64,000 nucleotides of DNA from assembly GCA_021186555.1 (NCBI GenBank), contig JAJKFL010000002.1, positions 28,622,001 through 28,686,000 on the forward strand, in the 5' to 3' direction. Source of the DNA: Reticulitermes speratus (lineage: Eukaryota > Arthropoda > Insecta > Blattodea > Rhinotermitidae). Below the pieces are notes generated by a model. It was not told the origin of the DNA. It saw nothing but the letters and a program-made list of their open reading frames with translations, and did no database searches. A program made the translations under genes and the position numbers. Shown piece by piece: positions 24,463-35,905 of the stretch. Positions within the stretch are counted from its first letter, which is position 1, and each line of letters opens with the position of its first letter.

Positions 24463-26493
24463 TTAAGCCTCCAGCGACACAGCCTTGTGAGTCACTGTTG
24501 TTGCAGGTGATGCCATTGGATGAGGAGAAGGTGATGGGGACTTTTTCGACAGGTTGAGAGGTTGTTGGGAATCTGCAATGTCCACTTGGAGTTCCATCAT
24601 CTTCGGTGATGAAATGACTAATTGTGTTGCACCAGTGGATGAAGGAGAGGGAGGGCAGGACATTGCCGCAGGTGGTGTCTTCCGGTGAGGCACAGGGTGG
24701 GGCGACGGCGATGTAGATAATGACGACGACGAAGATGCATGATGTGGTGATAATGCACTGCCAGGCTGGAAATAGATTCTTGAGAACTCAGTTTGTTGCA
24801 GCTCTGCATGATGGACAGGTGAGCTAACATTGGAGCTGTTCTGCAACAGAACATATGTCTGTGGGGGAGCAGCATTTCGCCCTGTAGTTGTGGTAATGAC
24901 ACTGGCACCATTGCTGAAGCCTGATGAACCCTGCCACCGGCCAACCACTTGCTGCAAATGCTGCTGCTGAGGAATGTAATGGTAGCCAGAACCAGGTGCT
25001 GAGCTAGCACAGACAAGAAAGTTCCCACTGTTTAATTTGTAACCTGGTGCCATTGCTGTGGATGCTGTCCCTGCTGCAGGAGATATTGCCGACCGGGGAC
25101 ACTCAACGGTCACAGGATTTGGACTGTCTGCACGCATAATGTAGTTGTGAATGATGTCAGTGCGTTTCAGTTGTTCTGCAGTCATTCGAGGACTTTCCAT
25201 TAATGATTTGGCAAGAGTCGAATGCGTGCTAGACAACAATGATGCTGATGACGATGACGATAATGACGATTGCTGCGTGTTCGCAGTTAGGTGCAGGTGA
25301 AGTTGGGGGGAGGAGTGATGTTGTGGTTGGACTGGATTGGATGGTGGCGGAGGTGACACTTGAACGACCATGGGTTCAGCTTCAGCTGAATCCTTGTTAC
25401 GACACGCACGAAACTTCTTGTGTGGTTTGTAAGCCTCATCCATGAGAGAATTAGTGTCATAAAGAGGTGGTGCTTGGAGTACACGTTTCAACACTGGCAT
25501 ATCATCGATGTGGCTGCTTCCAGAACTCCCACTGTGATGCTTATCATCATCCTTGTCCTCAAGTGATGACCTTGGACTTGAACAAACAGAAGTTGGTGCA
25601 CTGCCAGTACTTCCTCCACCACTAGTAAGTTTGTCCAATTTCTCAGTTCCAGATTCGATACCAGAATCGCTAGGTGACTCAAGTTTCCGCTGGAATCTGT
25701 GATGATGCTGTTGTATTAAAGGCTGGCGAGGAGGTCCATTTACAGCTGTGATTGTTAAGCCATGGTGAGAGTGGTGAGGGAGCCCCATCATGTCATCATC
25801 ACCTGATGTTGATCCCGAGTTAGCGCGATGGCGATGAGGACAGATGCCACCAGCCAATGTGGCCGCAAGAAGTGGTGCACTGGATGCTTGGTGCCTCACA
25901 TGGTGATGGCTAGATTGGTACTCTGTCAGGGATGCTACTTCACCAGAACACACTGACTCTGTGCTGGACACAGAGCCTAGAGGACTCTTCACTGCTTCGT
26001 CCATTGTGACATCAGATGATGATGACCATGACAAGGAACCAGCAGGACTCTTACTGTTACTCTCTTCCTCTGCTGGTCCTCCCCAGAGCTGCTGCTGCTG
26101 TTGCTGTTGCTGCAGTTGCTGCTGCTCTGTCATCTTGAAGGCCAGCAGCTTCTCTGAATGCAGCGTATTGAGCGTCCTCAGGTCGGGAATTTTCTTCATT
26201 AGCTCGTGACAGATGTTGGCATGGCCCGGGTGGTTCTGACCGACCACCAACTGCATGGCAGCTTTCAGTTTGCCTTGCATGCGTTCAATAAGTTCTGTGT
26301 TGCGCAATCCAGGACGGTCTGGGGCAATAACTACAACTGAACAGAAAAGCCCCACTTCAGCGTCCGACAGTCTTAAAGAGTTCAGCCGCTCAGCAAAGTC
26401 AAACATCGAATCCATTAGGAATCTCGCATTTGAACTGTTGTGGATGGCCTCTCGCTTGAGCACTTGCCCATTCAGGCAGATCATGCTGTTCGT
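24463..26493 (-). CDS. Eip75B: E75 nuclear receptor, last exon: LBD end and F domain
   Basis: This exon encodes 676 residues and the stop of the ecdysone-induced nuclear receptor E75, a haem-binding Rev-erb-type repressor that acts in the nucleus in the moulting and metamorphosis cascade, partly against HR3. It opens after a TTTTTGCAG acceptor in phase 0. Exon residues 1-120 finish the ligand-binding domain. The His in TLHSEKL (residue 112) matches the haem-ligand helix-11 His of E75/Rev-erb. A polyglutamine run follows (about 124-135), then a long low-complexity F domain with conserved islands: KSPLGSVSSTES, ASSAPLLAATL, SPSDSGIESG, a 35-residue block at about 330-364 (DDMPVLKR to HKKFRA), KSLMESPRMT and VDIADSQQPLNLSKK near the end. 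PLNLSKK resembles a CtBP-binding motif (inference). It ends VSLEA, like the fly protein. The open frame runs upstream past the splice site, but that part is intron. Confidence 0.97.
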   Translation of the reverse strand, partial: TNSMICLNGQVLKREAIHNSSNARFLMDSMFDFAERLNSLRLSDAEVGLFCSVVVIAPDRPGLRNTELIERMQGKLKAAMQLVVGQNHPGHANICHELMKKIPDLRTLNTLHSEKLLAFKMTEQQQLQQQQQQQQLWGGPAEEESNSKSPAGSLSWSSSSDVTMDEAVKSPLGSVSSTESVCSGEVASLTEYQSSHHHVRHQASSAPLLAATLAGGICPHRHRANSGSTSGDDDMMGLPHHSHHGLTITAVNGPPRQPLIQQHHHRFQRKLESPSDSGIESGTEKLDKLTSGGGSTGSAPTSVCSSPRSSLEDKDDDKHHSGSSGSSHIDDMPVLKRVLQAPPLYDTNSLMDEAYKPHKKFRACRNKDSAEAEPMVVQVSPPPPSNPVQPQHHSSPQLHLHLTANTQQSSLSSSSSASLLSSTHSTLAKSLMESPRMTAEQLKRTDIIHNYIMRADSPNPVTVECPRSAISPAAGTASTAMAPGYKLNSGNFLVCASSAPGSGYHYIPQQQHLQQVVGRWQGSSGFSNGASVITTTTGRNAAPPQTYVLLQNSSNVSSPVHHAELQQTEFSRIYFQPGSALSPHHASSSSSLSTSPSPHPVPHRKTPPAAMSCPPSPSSTGATQLVISSPKMMELQVDIADSQQPLNLSKKSPSPSPHPMASPATTVTHKAVSLEA

Positions 26494-26603
26494 CTGCAAA
26501 AAGGAACAGAACTTTATAATCTGATCGGATTCAATCGTTTTCATACTACTTTGTAACAACTAAGTATGATCTGTGGGCTACAGCCTACACACGGAGTACT
26601 CAC

Positions 26604-26822
26604 CTGAGCATCGAACATGCAGGCAAGGCGCACCAGAAGGACCTCAAATACGCCAGCTTTAAGCAGTGTGACCTGGTCGTCCTGTGGCAGGAGCGCAAAA
26701 CCGGGAATGCGCTTTGCGAATTCCACAACACCACGGATGGCTGGTGAGAATCGCTTTGAGAAATCTTGTAGAAGCTCCTGTTGGCCTGTTAGAGGCTGTG
26801 GATTTGGATTTAATGGGCATGC
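26604..26822 (-). CDS. Eip75B: E75 nuclear receptor, LBD core exon
   Basis: This exon encodes 73 residues, from ACPLNPNP to MFDAQ, covering helices 3-5 of the ligand-binding domain. The nuclear-receptor LBD signature is clear: FAKRIPGFALLPQDDQVTLL. It has an ATGTTGCAG acceptor, a GTGAGT donor and phase 0 at both ends. Only a 110-bp intron separates it from the last exon. Because 110 is not a multiple of three and the frame meets a stop within it, retention would truncate the LBD. Identity as E75 is certain from the match to the fly LBD order and from the adjoining exons. Confidence 0.97.
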
Positions 26823-28869
26823 CTGCAACATGACAGAAGAAATACCCATCTGTTAGATCAAATGCGACTGAACTGTTACAAAATTTATGATAAGCAATCG
26901 CAATTTCTACCTCACATGCTGATCTGATAGAAAACTAAGCGTTTTCTGCCACTCTCGCCGAATTTTATGTACTCCGGTGGCTCACAAAAAGAAATTCAGA
27001 AATTAAGAACATCGAGACGCAACACTCAGTGTCAAAGTTTGTCATTCCGAATTGTATTGTAGCCGTTTACTACTTCAATAAATCATTAAAAATGAAAATT
27101 TCCCTGCAATACTTTTTTAAGGGCTAGTGTTAATATACAGCTGAGTCAACAAACTTTTACGCGGCGAAATGTTCGGGCACGTCTCTTGGAACAGAGCGAG
27201 CATTCCCCTCCACGCTATGCCAACCAGCAGCAGCCAGTAAGCTGGGTTGGTCTCCTTCGTCTAGACAACTTTATTATGGAGGAGAAACTATATTTCAGTC
27301 TGCTATAGCACAGAAGCAGCTGGAGGGAACAAACAACGGTCATGTGCAGGGTTGCGCATTCCTATCCACCCTGCCGTAACTCGAGCCGCGTTGACGTCAC
27401 GGGAGGAGTGAGACCGATCTAATGACTAAACCGGGCAGAGGATGTGACCTTTGCCTGTCCGGCATACAGCTCTGTGCCAGCTTACGGCTCGAGCCAAGGT
27501 TATCTTACCTCCACAATCCAAGGGGATCAATATGCCCCCCCTACATGTGCATGCTATAAAGCAAGTTTCGTAGAGTTTAAGGTCAGACCATTTTTATTTT
27601 AAGACACGACTTCCTAGAAAAGTACACGGCCCTTCTCTTAACTCGCAGAAAAATTAAATGATCACAGTTTGCTTGCAGTGCACAGAACTGTTATAACGAC
27701 TGGGGCAAAACACATTCCGATGCGTGGCCAGAAGTTCCTGATTTCTAGAACGGTACTATTTGACGGTGGCCCTCAACCATCAATCAATTATACTTGTTCC
27801 CAGCGTCGTAATTCGAAAGCCTCAATATTTTGGAATATTACAAAAAAAAAGCGTCTATAAAAAGTCTGATCCATTATATTACACGAGAATAAAAGACGGC
27901 CTCACCTTATTACTGCGTGCATGTGACCGGTACATTCAATGTGGCAACCTCCATACGACAGAGCAAATTAATTCAAGGTCCTTAGCCCCTAACATCTCTT
28001 GGACCGAGATCAACAATGAGAAAGAAAGAACAGTCAGGCCGCCTCTGCTGGCAAGTCACACTTCTGTCTGAAACACGCCAAAATTTCAACACCCGCAGCC
28101 TATACTAAATTCGGTATCACGAAATTCGCGTGACTTGCAAAACTAAGGCGTAAGAGAGCGTGCGTCTAAGTGCGGTGAAGACTGAAACGGCCCCACAAGG
28201 GATTCGACTGCCTTCTGCACAGTTCTTCTGAGGGGCATGCCAATAAATCGTCCGATGACGCCCTTCGCAACTACCGCACCCTACACTAACGGTGAACAGC
28301 GTTTTCTGCGTACTGTAGAGTGGTGTTCGGAATGTGTCGCAATACACAATCGCATTTCCATTTGGCAATGACTGTCGCGTCATATGCCTTAGCCGCGTGT
28401 CATATTTACACTTTACACTGATGACGCACGGCATTTTACCATTATATTAACCTTGGGGAACGAAACCCGATAATAAAAAAGCAACGAAAAAAAGACAGAG
28501 ACACCTAGTTTCACTGTCTCTATCTAGTGCTGCAACCTTGAATGTTTCCGCTTGTCCGCAGTATCTCGCAAGGTCAGCCGGTCTGGATATATTGTAATAG
28601 CTGTGCCTTTGTTCTGACCCCTAATAGCTTGCTCCATGCTCCAGCCGTGTTCGTTACCATCCCCGGTGGTGTGGCCACCCCACTTCCTTCCGCCAAATTC
28701 ATATCCGCAACGCCGAGACAACTACAGCAGCGTGAACAAAGTCGACGATCTTTATCCTCATTTGCTCCCCCCCCCCCGATTTACGCAATATCACTGAATA
28801 ATTTCGGCACATAATGGTACCTACATGATACACCGTATGGAATACAGCAATGACAACACCGAGCAGACT

Positions 28870-29180
28870 GCTACACTTGTATTCAAAAGCTACCGGACCT
28901 CCAACATCCATTTTAATATTAGAATCCCATATCTGCCTCGGTATCCGAGGTATTCCCTTCGGGTTTTCGGACTACAGGTTTATACACAATTCCACTCACT
29001 CCCATGCGTGCCACATGCCCACCCATCATGTTTCGTCCTCCTTGGTATGACCTTAAATCTGTTAAAGGGTAAACATAAGAGGCCCATCACAATGCAGGCC
29101 CCAGGCCTTGTTACCTTGGGTTCAAATATTATCTGCAGCGCTCTCTTCTCCAACTCAAATTTACTAAACTGATTCTTATT
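28870..29180 (-). mobile_element. Decayed LINE fragment (minus)
   Basis: CGGTATCCGAGGTATTCCC, GACTACAGGTTTA and CGTGCCACATGCCCACCCATC follow the same order as 57830-57930 (CTACGCCTAGGTCTACAAACTGG ... GTTACATGCCCCGCCCATC). This suggests a shared LINE coding segment read on the minus strand. It is heavily decayed. Confidence 0.45.
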
Positions 29181-30228
29181 TAAATATTCCTGAAGTTCAC
29201 GTTTTAATGTGTGTGAGACTCCTAAGTTCCACACGCAAAACCACACGTAAAATTCAATTAATTAATTTATACAATGCAAACACTACGCTCCTCCGAAACG
29301 TCCGGTACCATCTACCAATCGACAACGCTGTAAGAACCTCAAACTTCGCAGCCAATGAATAGCTGAAAGTTACAGAACTGTAAGCAGGATCCTGTATAGT
29401 TACTGCACGAATAACGAAAATAGACCAACTTATGGCCTTGGGACGGTCTAAGCACATCTCCAAATACTGTCCGACCTTGCGCCACATATCTTCGCCCCCC
29501 CCCCCCCCCCCTGCAACTGCCATCAACGCCATCATTCGCACGATTTATTTGTCTATTGTCTACTGACGCGTAACAATATTTATTTTCTACAAACAACTTG
29601 TGGAGACACGGAATGCGCGCTACCGCGGGAAGTTGATTGCTTTGCAAGGCTCATTAAAGATAATACCCAGAATAAATATCCACGAGGTCACGTTCACAGT
29701 GTCGTTTCCGCAAGTGGGAAGGACCTCGCGTGTAATTTCCCTACCAAGGTTTTGAGATTGGGGGCTGCGAGGCTTACTGGCTAGGCCAAGAACACGACCA
29801 GACGTTAGAACAGTTCTTTAAAGCACTTCCGGTTAATAAATGTACACACACAGCTCTACGTAAGCTTTCAAATTGGACGCACTTATTCTACGGGCATAAC
29901 GGATTTCATTCAACCCCTGCCAAGTTGACTTCTGCCCTCTCAAAACTCGACCCGTACTAAATTACACGTACAGTAGTTGTGGGGTGGGAAATACATTTCT
30001 TCTTGGGGGGTGTCATGGGTTTCATTTCTCATAAACATAAGTTTCACATAATATACAAAAACAAATTTTATATCGATTTTATACCACGAAGTTCAGGCTA
30101 CTAAAAGAACGTAATAATTTTGACAACAGATACACACCTCCTGGCATGCAAAGTAACCACCACACACAATAACATCATTAAGGAATGACTTACGCAGCAA
30201 CACCTGTCGTCAAATAGTGGTAACCGAA

Positions 30229-30385
30229 AGTAAAGGTACAGCTATCCCTACACAGGCCTGGAAAGGCCCTTAGGCCTCCAGGAGGTTGGGGCTCCCCAGA
30301 ATTTCCCGACAATCGGCACATGAAGGTGGCAAGGTTGTCAGCCCTACGCACCGACCGCCTTCACCCCCTGGATATATTCACTTCT
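30229..30385 (-). mobile_element. SINE family B, 3' fragment
   Basis: The start TAAAGGTACAGCTATCCCTACACAGGCC resembles the inverted family B tail (TAAAGTTCACCCTAGAACAGGCC), and the AAGGTGGC...ACGCACCGACCGCC part follows. It is diverged and lacks the head. Confidence 0.4.
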
Positions 30386-31285
30386 GTTAGAGAAGTGTTG
30401 CCATAAATATGTACATTTACGACCAGCTACGGATTAAAAGTTACGTAAAGTCGACATGAGCCTAGTGTGATAGTTCTCCCTCCATACAAACATATTTCTG
30501 TACACAAAAGCGTTTGGGGACTTGGAAACACATTCACACAATGCTTCCATAGACAAGGAGCAAATTACTAAGGCATCACTAGCTTAGGGGCAGAGAAGTG
30601 CATCAAACCACTAAAAATAACATGAAACTGTAAATATGCAACATGACCCAATACCTGACTGGGCGATGAGACAATGTTTGGAGAATGTCTTATCTCGATA
30701 TAATGTTGGGTTTATGGGTCTGACACAAACTTTCTGTTCAGTACCAGTGTACAAAATTCTAGTGCTGAATGAAATACGCCATGCCAGAATACAGCGTGTC
30801 CAACCACCAAGACTTAAAGAGCTGTCACACACGTATGACATCAAGCGGTAACAAACGCAGAAGCCCCAAGACCCACCGCTGTCCTGCTGGATATATCGGG
30901 GTGGGGTGGGGGGTTCAAGAGAAAATTTTGGGCTTCAAATCAGTCCTATTATTAGGTTGATTGGGAGAGTAAAGTGAAGGCTGAAACACAGGTATACTCT
31001 TTTTTTACTATCACAGAATTATTTCCTGATTTTACTGCATGGAAGTTCGTAACATACTTTTGGTCATAACGTAAGTTTAATACGCTTTCCGAACAGAACC
31101 TTGCTGCATGGTGTTAATTTCGAAATACTGTGACAAATGTCCAACTCTGACAATGAACAAGAGCAAAGAATCAGGGCATCAAATTCTGGGGTCCTGCTTA
31201 AAACTGCGACGACAGATCAGTAAAGCTCCCCGCCTTCCTTTGACTCGGAATCTATTACTATACAAGCTGATAGTGTGTAACTCAC

Positions 31286-31527
31286 CAGAGTTGGCGGGCA
31301 AGCGGTGTAGGACGGCTGGTCGCGGGCACGAGCCAGCATGGGCTCCACTTTGTCCCGGGTGAAGTCGCACGTGTCAAGATGAGCACGAATCACTGTGCTC
31401 AACAACCGCTGTTCGTCTTCCAGCTCTGCGGCCACCGCCTTCTCATGGGACCGCGAGTTGGAACTCTGCTGCATCGCCGCCAAAATGCGTGCCTTTTCAC
31501 GCTTCGGCACGCGTCCGAATCGCACGG
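31286..31527 (-). CDS. Eip75B: E75 nuclear receptor, hinge and LBD start exon
   Basis: With the split codon from the upstream exon this encodes 81 residues, AVRFGRVPKR to CPPTL. AVRFGRVPKREKARILAAMQ is the T/A-box and hinge segment conserved in E75 and Rev-erb. TVIRAHLDTCDFTRDKV is the first LBD helix region. The acceptor is CTCTTGTTACAG and the donor CTG|GTGAGT. It is phase 1 at the 5' end and phase 0 at the 3' end, joining correctly to both neighbours. Upstream is the 10.2-kb intron. Confidence 0.97.
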
Positions 31528-33319
31528 CTGTAACAAGAGACACGTCCGGTCAACTGGTGACTTCGCCACAACCACCAGTTTACAAGCAATAAATCCTCAC
31601 ACCCGAAATAAATTTTTATCAATTCACTACCAAAATCCAATTAACAAATATCCTATTCTGAGGGAAGGGAACTGCAAAATTCAACATTAAAAGGTGAATT
31701 ACTTCACAGATCAGTTGTGCTTGTGGTATAAGCTTGACCCCGTTTAACAGAACATTTCCTGTCAAACCAAACATAGTTAACAAACACAACATATTGTTAC
31801 CTCCTCTCCCGCAGCCTTCACACTGTGTTTCTACACTCGATGTAAATACGATGCTCCTGTATAGGTACTCATGTGACAAATATTGCGAACGTGAAATACA
31901 TACACCGGCTACTCATAGTCAATCTAATTACAGTGCCGGGAACTATCTACTAGCCCCTTCATGACAATACGGCATAACTTCGCTAACAAATTGTTGTGGA
32001 ACAGCAGGTACGTGTGCTCTGTTCAGTATAGTTTAATTCCCAACAATGTGGCGTCATAGTATTTCCCTTCAATCGTTCAGGCGTAAACGGAAAATGTCCA
32101 ACAAATGTTAAAAGTAAAATGTAAATCATCGTGACATTGTGGCTTGCACGTTGCGTTCCGGAATAAAACGTTTAAAACCTTAACGACATTTGTAATTAAA
32201 AGTTCAAAACGAGATCCACGGCTGCTGCTGCAGCCCGGTGTTTGTAACTGGGCCAGGTGCATGGCGCGTTCACTATACAGTGTAACAATGGTGGCAACGA
32301 CCGACCCAGCGAGACGCGTGCCGCACTCTCCCACTGCATCTGCCGCAACAAACATCTGCCTCTCGTTGACAACCGTTAAACCCACCCCCAAACAACAAGA
32401 GTCACTCTGGATCACACACCCCGAACACAATGAGACACAAAAACCGTTCATCTGATCAGAATCGTAACACATGCTAGCAACATCCTTCCCAGTTCGACTT
32501 TTTAGATGACGTCCAGGCGCCTCACAAACTGAAGAAGTTTGGTAACCTCCACACAGCAACTTACAAACCACGTTCAGCTACGCTATACAATCAATATATT
32601 CTATCGTTTTCAATCATAGCCAATAAATGACCTGTCAAATAATCTCGTAACCCAGCCCCTCCCACCAGACACAATAATGAAATGGAGAAAGAATCCGTTT
32701 CACTTGTCGAAATCTCCGTTTGTTATGGTGCTGTATGTAGGCTACATGAAGAGAAAGCGAAAACCCGGTCAACAAGATTCACTTTCACACGCTATGGCAG
32801 GTAATATGAAAGTAGACTGGTAGGTACCAGAGTGGGTCAGCCGATAGAAAGTGACGACGCGGGAGAGAGGTTACAACCGCGCGTTTTCCAGGCCGGCGGT
32901 CATATTTTCACTTAATAACAATCCCCACTTTATATTTTGACAGCAGATTCCGTTCATGTCACTTAAACATAATATCTAATAATTCTAATAGCATGAAAAT
33001 ACCAGTACAGTACTCGTACTGACTGTACAACAGTAAACTCCAATCGCAAGCCGACTTCATATGTATCCAGTTATTCACTGAACTAAATCCACCAATATAT
33101 ATTGTACGTGGCTGCGGGCAAAAATGCATTTGAAACGAGATGTTACATGTGTCATACACAACACGTAAGTTAAAACTTGTAGTAAACTGCTGAAAACGCT
33201 TAAGAGATACCTACGTGCATTGTGGTATTTCACTTCACCATTTAAAATCCCTTTCAGTATAGGTAACTCGTCATCCATTTCCGGATTATCTTGGCGATTG
33301 TGCCAATTTTCACTTTCAC

Positions 33320-33600
33320 TGTAAGTCACAAAACACAGACACACACTCCGCAGTTACTACAAGGACCACAAGAGATCACATGGGTCACCGGAGCACAATA
33401 TATAACTCCAAAGAGTTGTGGATGCAGGTGGCTCGACTCGGGCTGTTGAGCGCGCGCATCAGCGACTGCTGTTGCGCGCGAGTACCATTCCCTAGCACTG
33501 ACTACTGACTGCAGCGCTACAACTTCTGTCAGCCCACGGCCACGTTCCCCCCGCCGGGCCGCCACATACTCTTCTTTTCCACCCGCCCTCCCCTACTCCC
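33320..33600 (-). promoter_or_regulatory. GC-rich promoter-like patch in the E75 intron
   Basis: The patch is CpG- and GC-rich against an AT-rich intron. On the minus strand it carries TCAGTA and TCAGTG within GCAGTCAGTAGTCAGTGC, resembling the arthropod TCAGT initiator, with no TATA box seen. It lies 1.8 kb upstream of the hinge exon and could start a transcript lacking the DNA-binding domain. This is an inference from composition and position only. Confidence 0.3.
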
Positions 33601-34094
33601 ACTACCAAGTTCCCCCCTCCCCGTCATCATTTTGGCTTCCATTCTACATTACCCTTGAACTTGCTATCAACAACAGCCTGTAGAGTTAGCAGGGTTTCTG
33701 CTGACAATAGCCCAGTATCGACCTACATACTGTATGTGGCTCCCCTCTTCGGGAGTGGTACACCCCTACTACCCACCCCTTACATTAGCCATTACAACGG
33801 AACGTATGATGCCTTCAGCCATTCTCTTTAAGGGCAACCGCCTCTCCGAAACATTCAATTCATGGCCACAGAACAGGCCATTGCGTAATGTTTTGGCCCT
33901 TCTAATATTGTAACAATTGCAGTAACGTTTTGAACGGAATAACTCCACTGCACACATTAATAGTCACTTAATTAGTGCCGAACTCTGGAACACAACGGCT
34001 TATTACTGGTTTCGTAAGCCTGCCACCATCTTTCGCCAGTCATCATCCTTACGCCCTATTTCTTTAAGGATTTACGATTTATGTTAATATCTTC

Positions 34095-34276
34095 GCCGAT
34101 CCCGCTGGACGCGCGGTCTAAGGCGTAGGTCTGCGGCCGCTCGCTTGCTGTGATTGCGGGTTTGAATCCCGCCTGGGGCATGTACGTCTGTCTCTCCTGA
34201 GTGTTGTGTGTTGTGCAGGTAGAGGTCTCTGCGACGGACCGATCCCTCGTCCAGAGGAGTCCTACCAAGTGTATCT

Positions 34277-34307
<31 letters not shown>

Positions 34308-34315
34308 TGATCAGG
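34095..34315 (+). mobile_element. tRNA-derived SINE, family A, with internal GT expansion
   Basis: The head GCCGATCCCGCTGGACGCGC, the B box GGGTTTGAATCCCGCC and the GTAGAGGTCTCTGCGACGGA body are family A. The body is interrupted by a (TG)n microsatellite (34276-34298), then TGTGTGTGATCA and divergence. The 3' part of the element is missing. Confidence 0.85.
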
Positions 34316-35048
34316 TGCACCAATAGCTCTCTACACCTACAGTAAGTAGGTAGAGGAGGTCAGACTCAGAAAGAAAGAGAGTTAATAATCATAGTCACAT
34401 GTAGGCCTATATATACCAAGCGGAGTTTCCCATTCAAAATTTCGGCTAAAATTTGTGCGCATTTGCAGTCTCTCCCATGTGTGAGAATGACACATCAGTC
34501 TTGTCATTTTAAACTTCACGCATGCAGTATGCGGCGATGAGTACAAATTATGAAGACCCTGAGTTCGCAAATTTCGCCATCAAACTGTTACACCCCCCCT
34601 CTCCTTACAATCCAGATGTTCCTCAGCACGGTGTTCTCAGACACTCGTCCATTCGCCGCAGGGATTGAGATCGCGTTACTTATTCGGCAACAGAGGGTCT
34701 TCTAAAGTATCTGAGATATAAAAGTGTTAAAGATGTAAATCCTACAGGTACATATGACTGATATACTTCACACCGCATCACGTTCTCAATGCCCATGCCG
34801 CTAAAACACGTCGCAGCACTCACGGGTCTACAGCACACGGTGGGTGGCCTATATTGAAAGGCCGCGTAGCCGACCATGCACTCCCATCTTACCAGAGCCG
34901 ATTTTGAAAGCCTAGCCTATTACGTATTCCCAGAAGTAGAACTGTCGTAAAAGTCAAATAAGTCAGACCGTATCACAACAACCAATGGGTTGCTGATATA
35001 GGCATACTATACTTACCATTACAATATCACAACTGAGTAGTGTTGTTA

Positions 35049-35339
35049 TGGGCCGGGATAGCTCAGTCGGTATAGCGACTGGCTACGGGCTGGACGGTCC
35101 GGGGATCGAATCCCGGTGGGGGCGAGATTTTTCGCAGCTGTCCAGACCGGCCCTGGGGCCTACCCAAGCCTCCTGTACAATGGGTACCGGGTCTCTTTCC
35201 CGGGGGTAAAGCGGCCGGGGCGTGGAGTTGACCACCCACCCTCATCTAACGCCAAAAGAAAGAGTAGAGGTTAAAGAAAGAGTAAAGCTATACCTCTACT
35301 CCCCCTCTGGACCTTCATGGCCTGTTCTAGGGAGAACTT
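35049..35339 (+). mobile_element. tRNA-derived SINE, family B, full length with TSD
   Basis: This is the best copy of family B. The tRNA-like head GGGCCGGGATAGCTCAGTCG (A box) and GGGGATCGAATCCCGG (B box) precede the GGGGTAAAGCGGCCGGGGCG body and a GGGAGAACTTT end. Perfect 11-bp direct repeats TAGTGTTGTTA (35038-35048 and 35340-35350) flank it. The 73-nt head looks like a tRNA but continues into the SINE body, so I do not call a tRNA gene. Confidence 0.94.
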
Positions 35340-35905
35340 TAGTGTTGTTAAGGGTGGGGCAGAGCGGACGAACACATTTTGATAAGCGATAATTTGTTTA
35401 ATAGCTGGAGAACGTTGAAATGAGACACACCAGTTTTATGTTCACAGAATGCAATTTTATTGTTTATGGTGGATAACATCATGAAGGTGGCCTCCTTAAC
35501 GTAGAGTGTACTGTCTTAGACGATCAATGTATGAACTGTATTTCTCTCATATAGGACAGAACATCTGTTAATGCTGTTCTATAGAGGCATTTGACACAGG
35601 TGTATGACACTCGGGCTCATAGACTTTTTGGATTTTTTCAGTCGTAAGTATTGAAACATAATACGCTACGTTGAGAAGACAGGATCGGCCCCTGTCTTCA
35701 GGCTTGCTTCTTCCAAACCAATTGTCACTACATGATGACTAACCACATTGTAATTAAGCCAGGATTCACATCAAATTAATAAATATAGCATACTCCAATA
35801 ACACCTTACAAAAGTTTCCGTATTAATATACCATTTTAGACGATTATCATTTAGAAAATGATAAGCAAAACGCGTTCAAATTTTTATCGAATTATAACGT
35901 TACGT

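Larger units (their letters stand above)
26823..31285 (-). other. Eip75B: E75 intron, 4.5 kb
   Basis: The intron separates the hinge exon from the LBD core exon. It contains an old LINE remnant (28870-29180) and a SINE B fragment (30229-30385). A GC-richer patch at about 27170-27530 includes a palindromic CRE-like TGACGTCA (27392-27399), and an AGGTCA half-site pair lies at 29685-29696. A C17 run is at 29495-29511. Short ORFs within it are not supported. Confidence 0.85.

Noticed and set aside
24618..26524. Several other-frame ORFs across the last E75 exon
   Set aside because: Shadows of a long, low-complexity coding exon; none matches a known domain.
26494..26559. Upstream extension of the last E75 exon frame
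   Set aside because: It is intronic: a clear TTTTTGCAG acceptor precedes ACGAACAGC, and the joined exons match the family without it.
32077..32571. 164-codon ORF as a separate gene
   Set aside because: It starts at GTG, shows no domain, and lies within the E75 intron; mentioned only as a possible isoform segment.
35049..35125. tRNA gene-like sequence at the head of a SINE
   Set aside because: It has A- and B-box-like parts but runs directly into the family B body, is flanked with the body by a TSD, and lacks a convincing closed acceptor stem.
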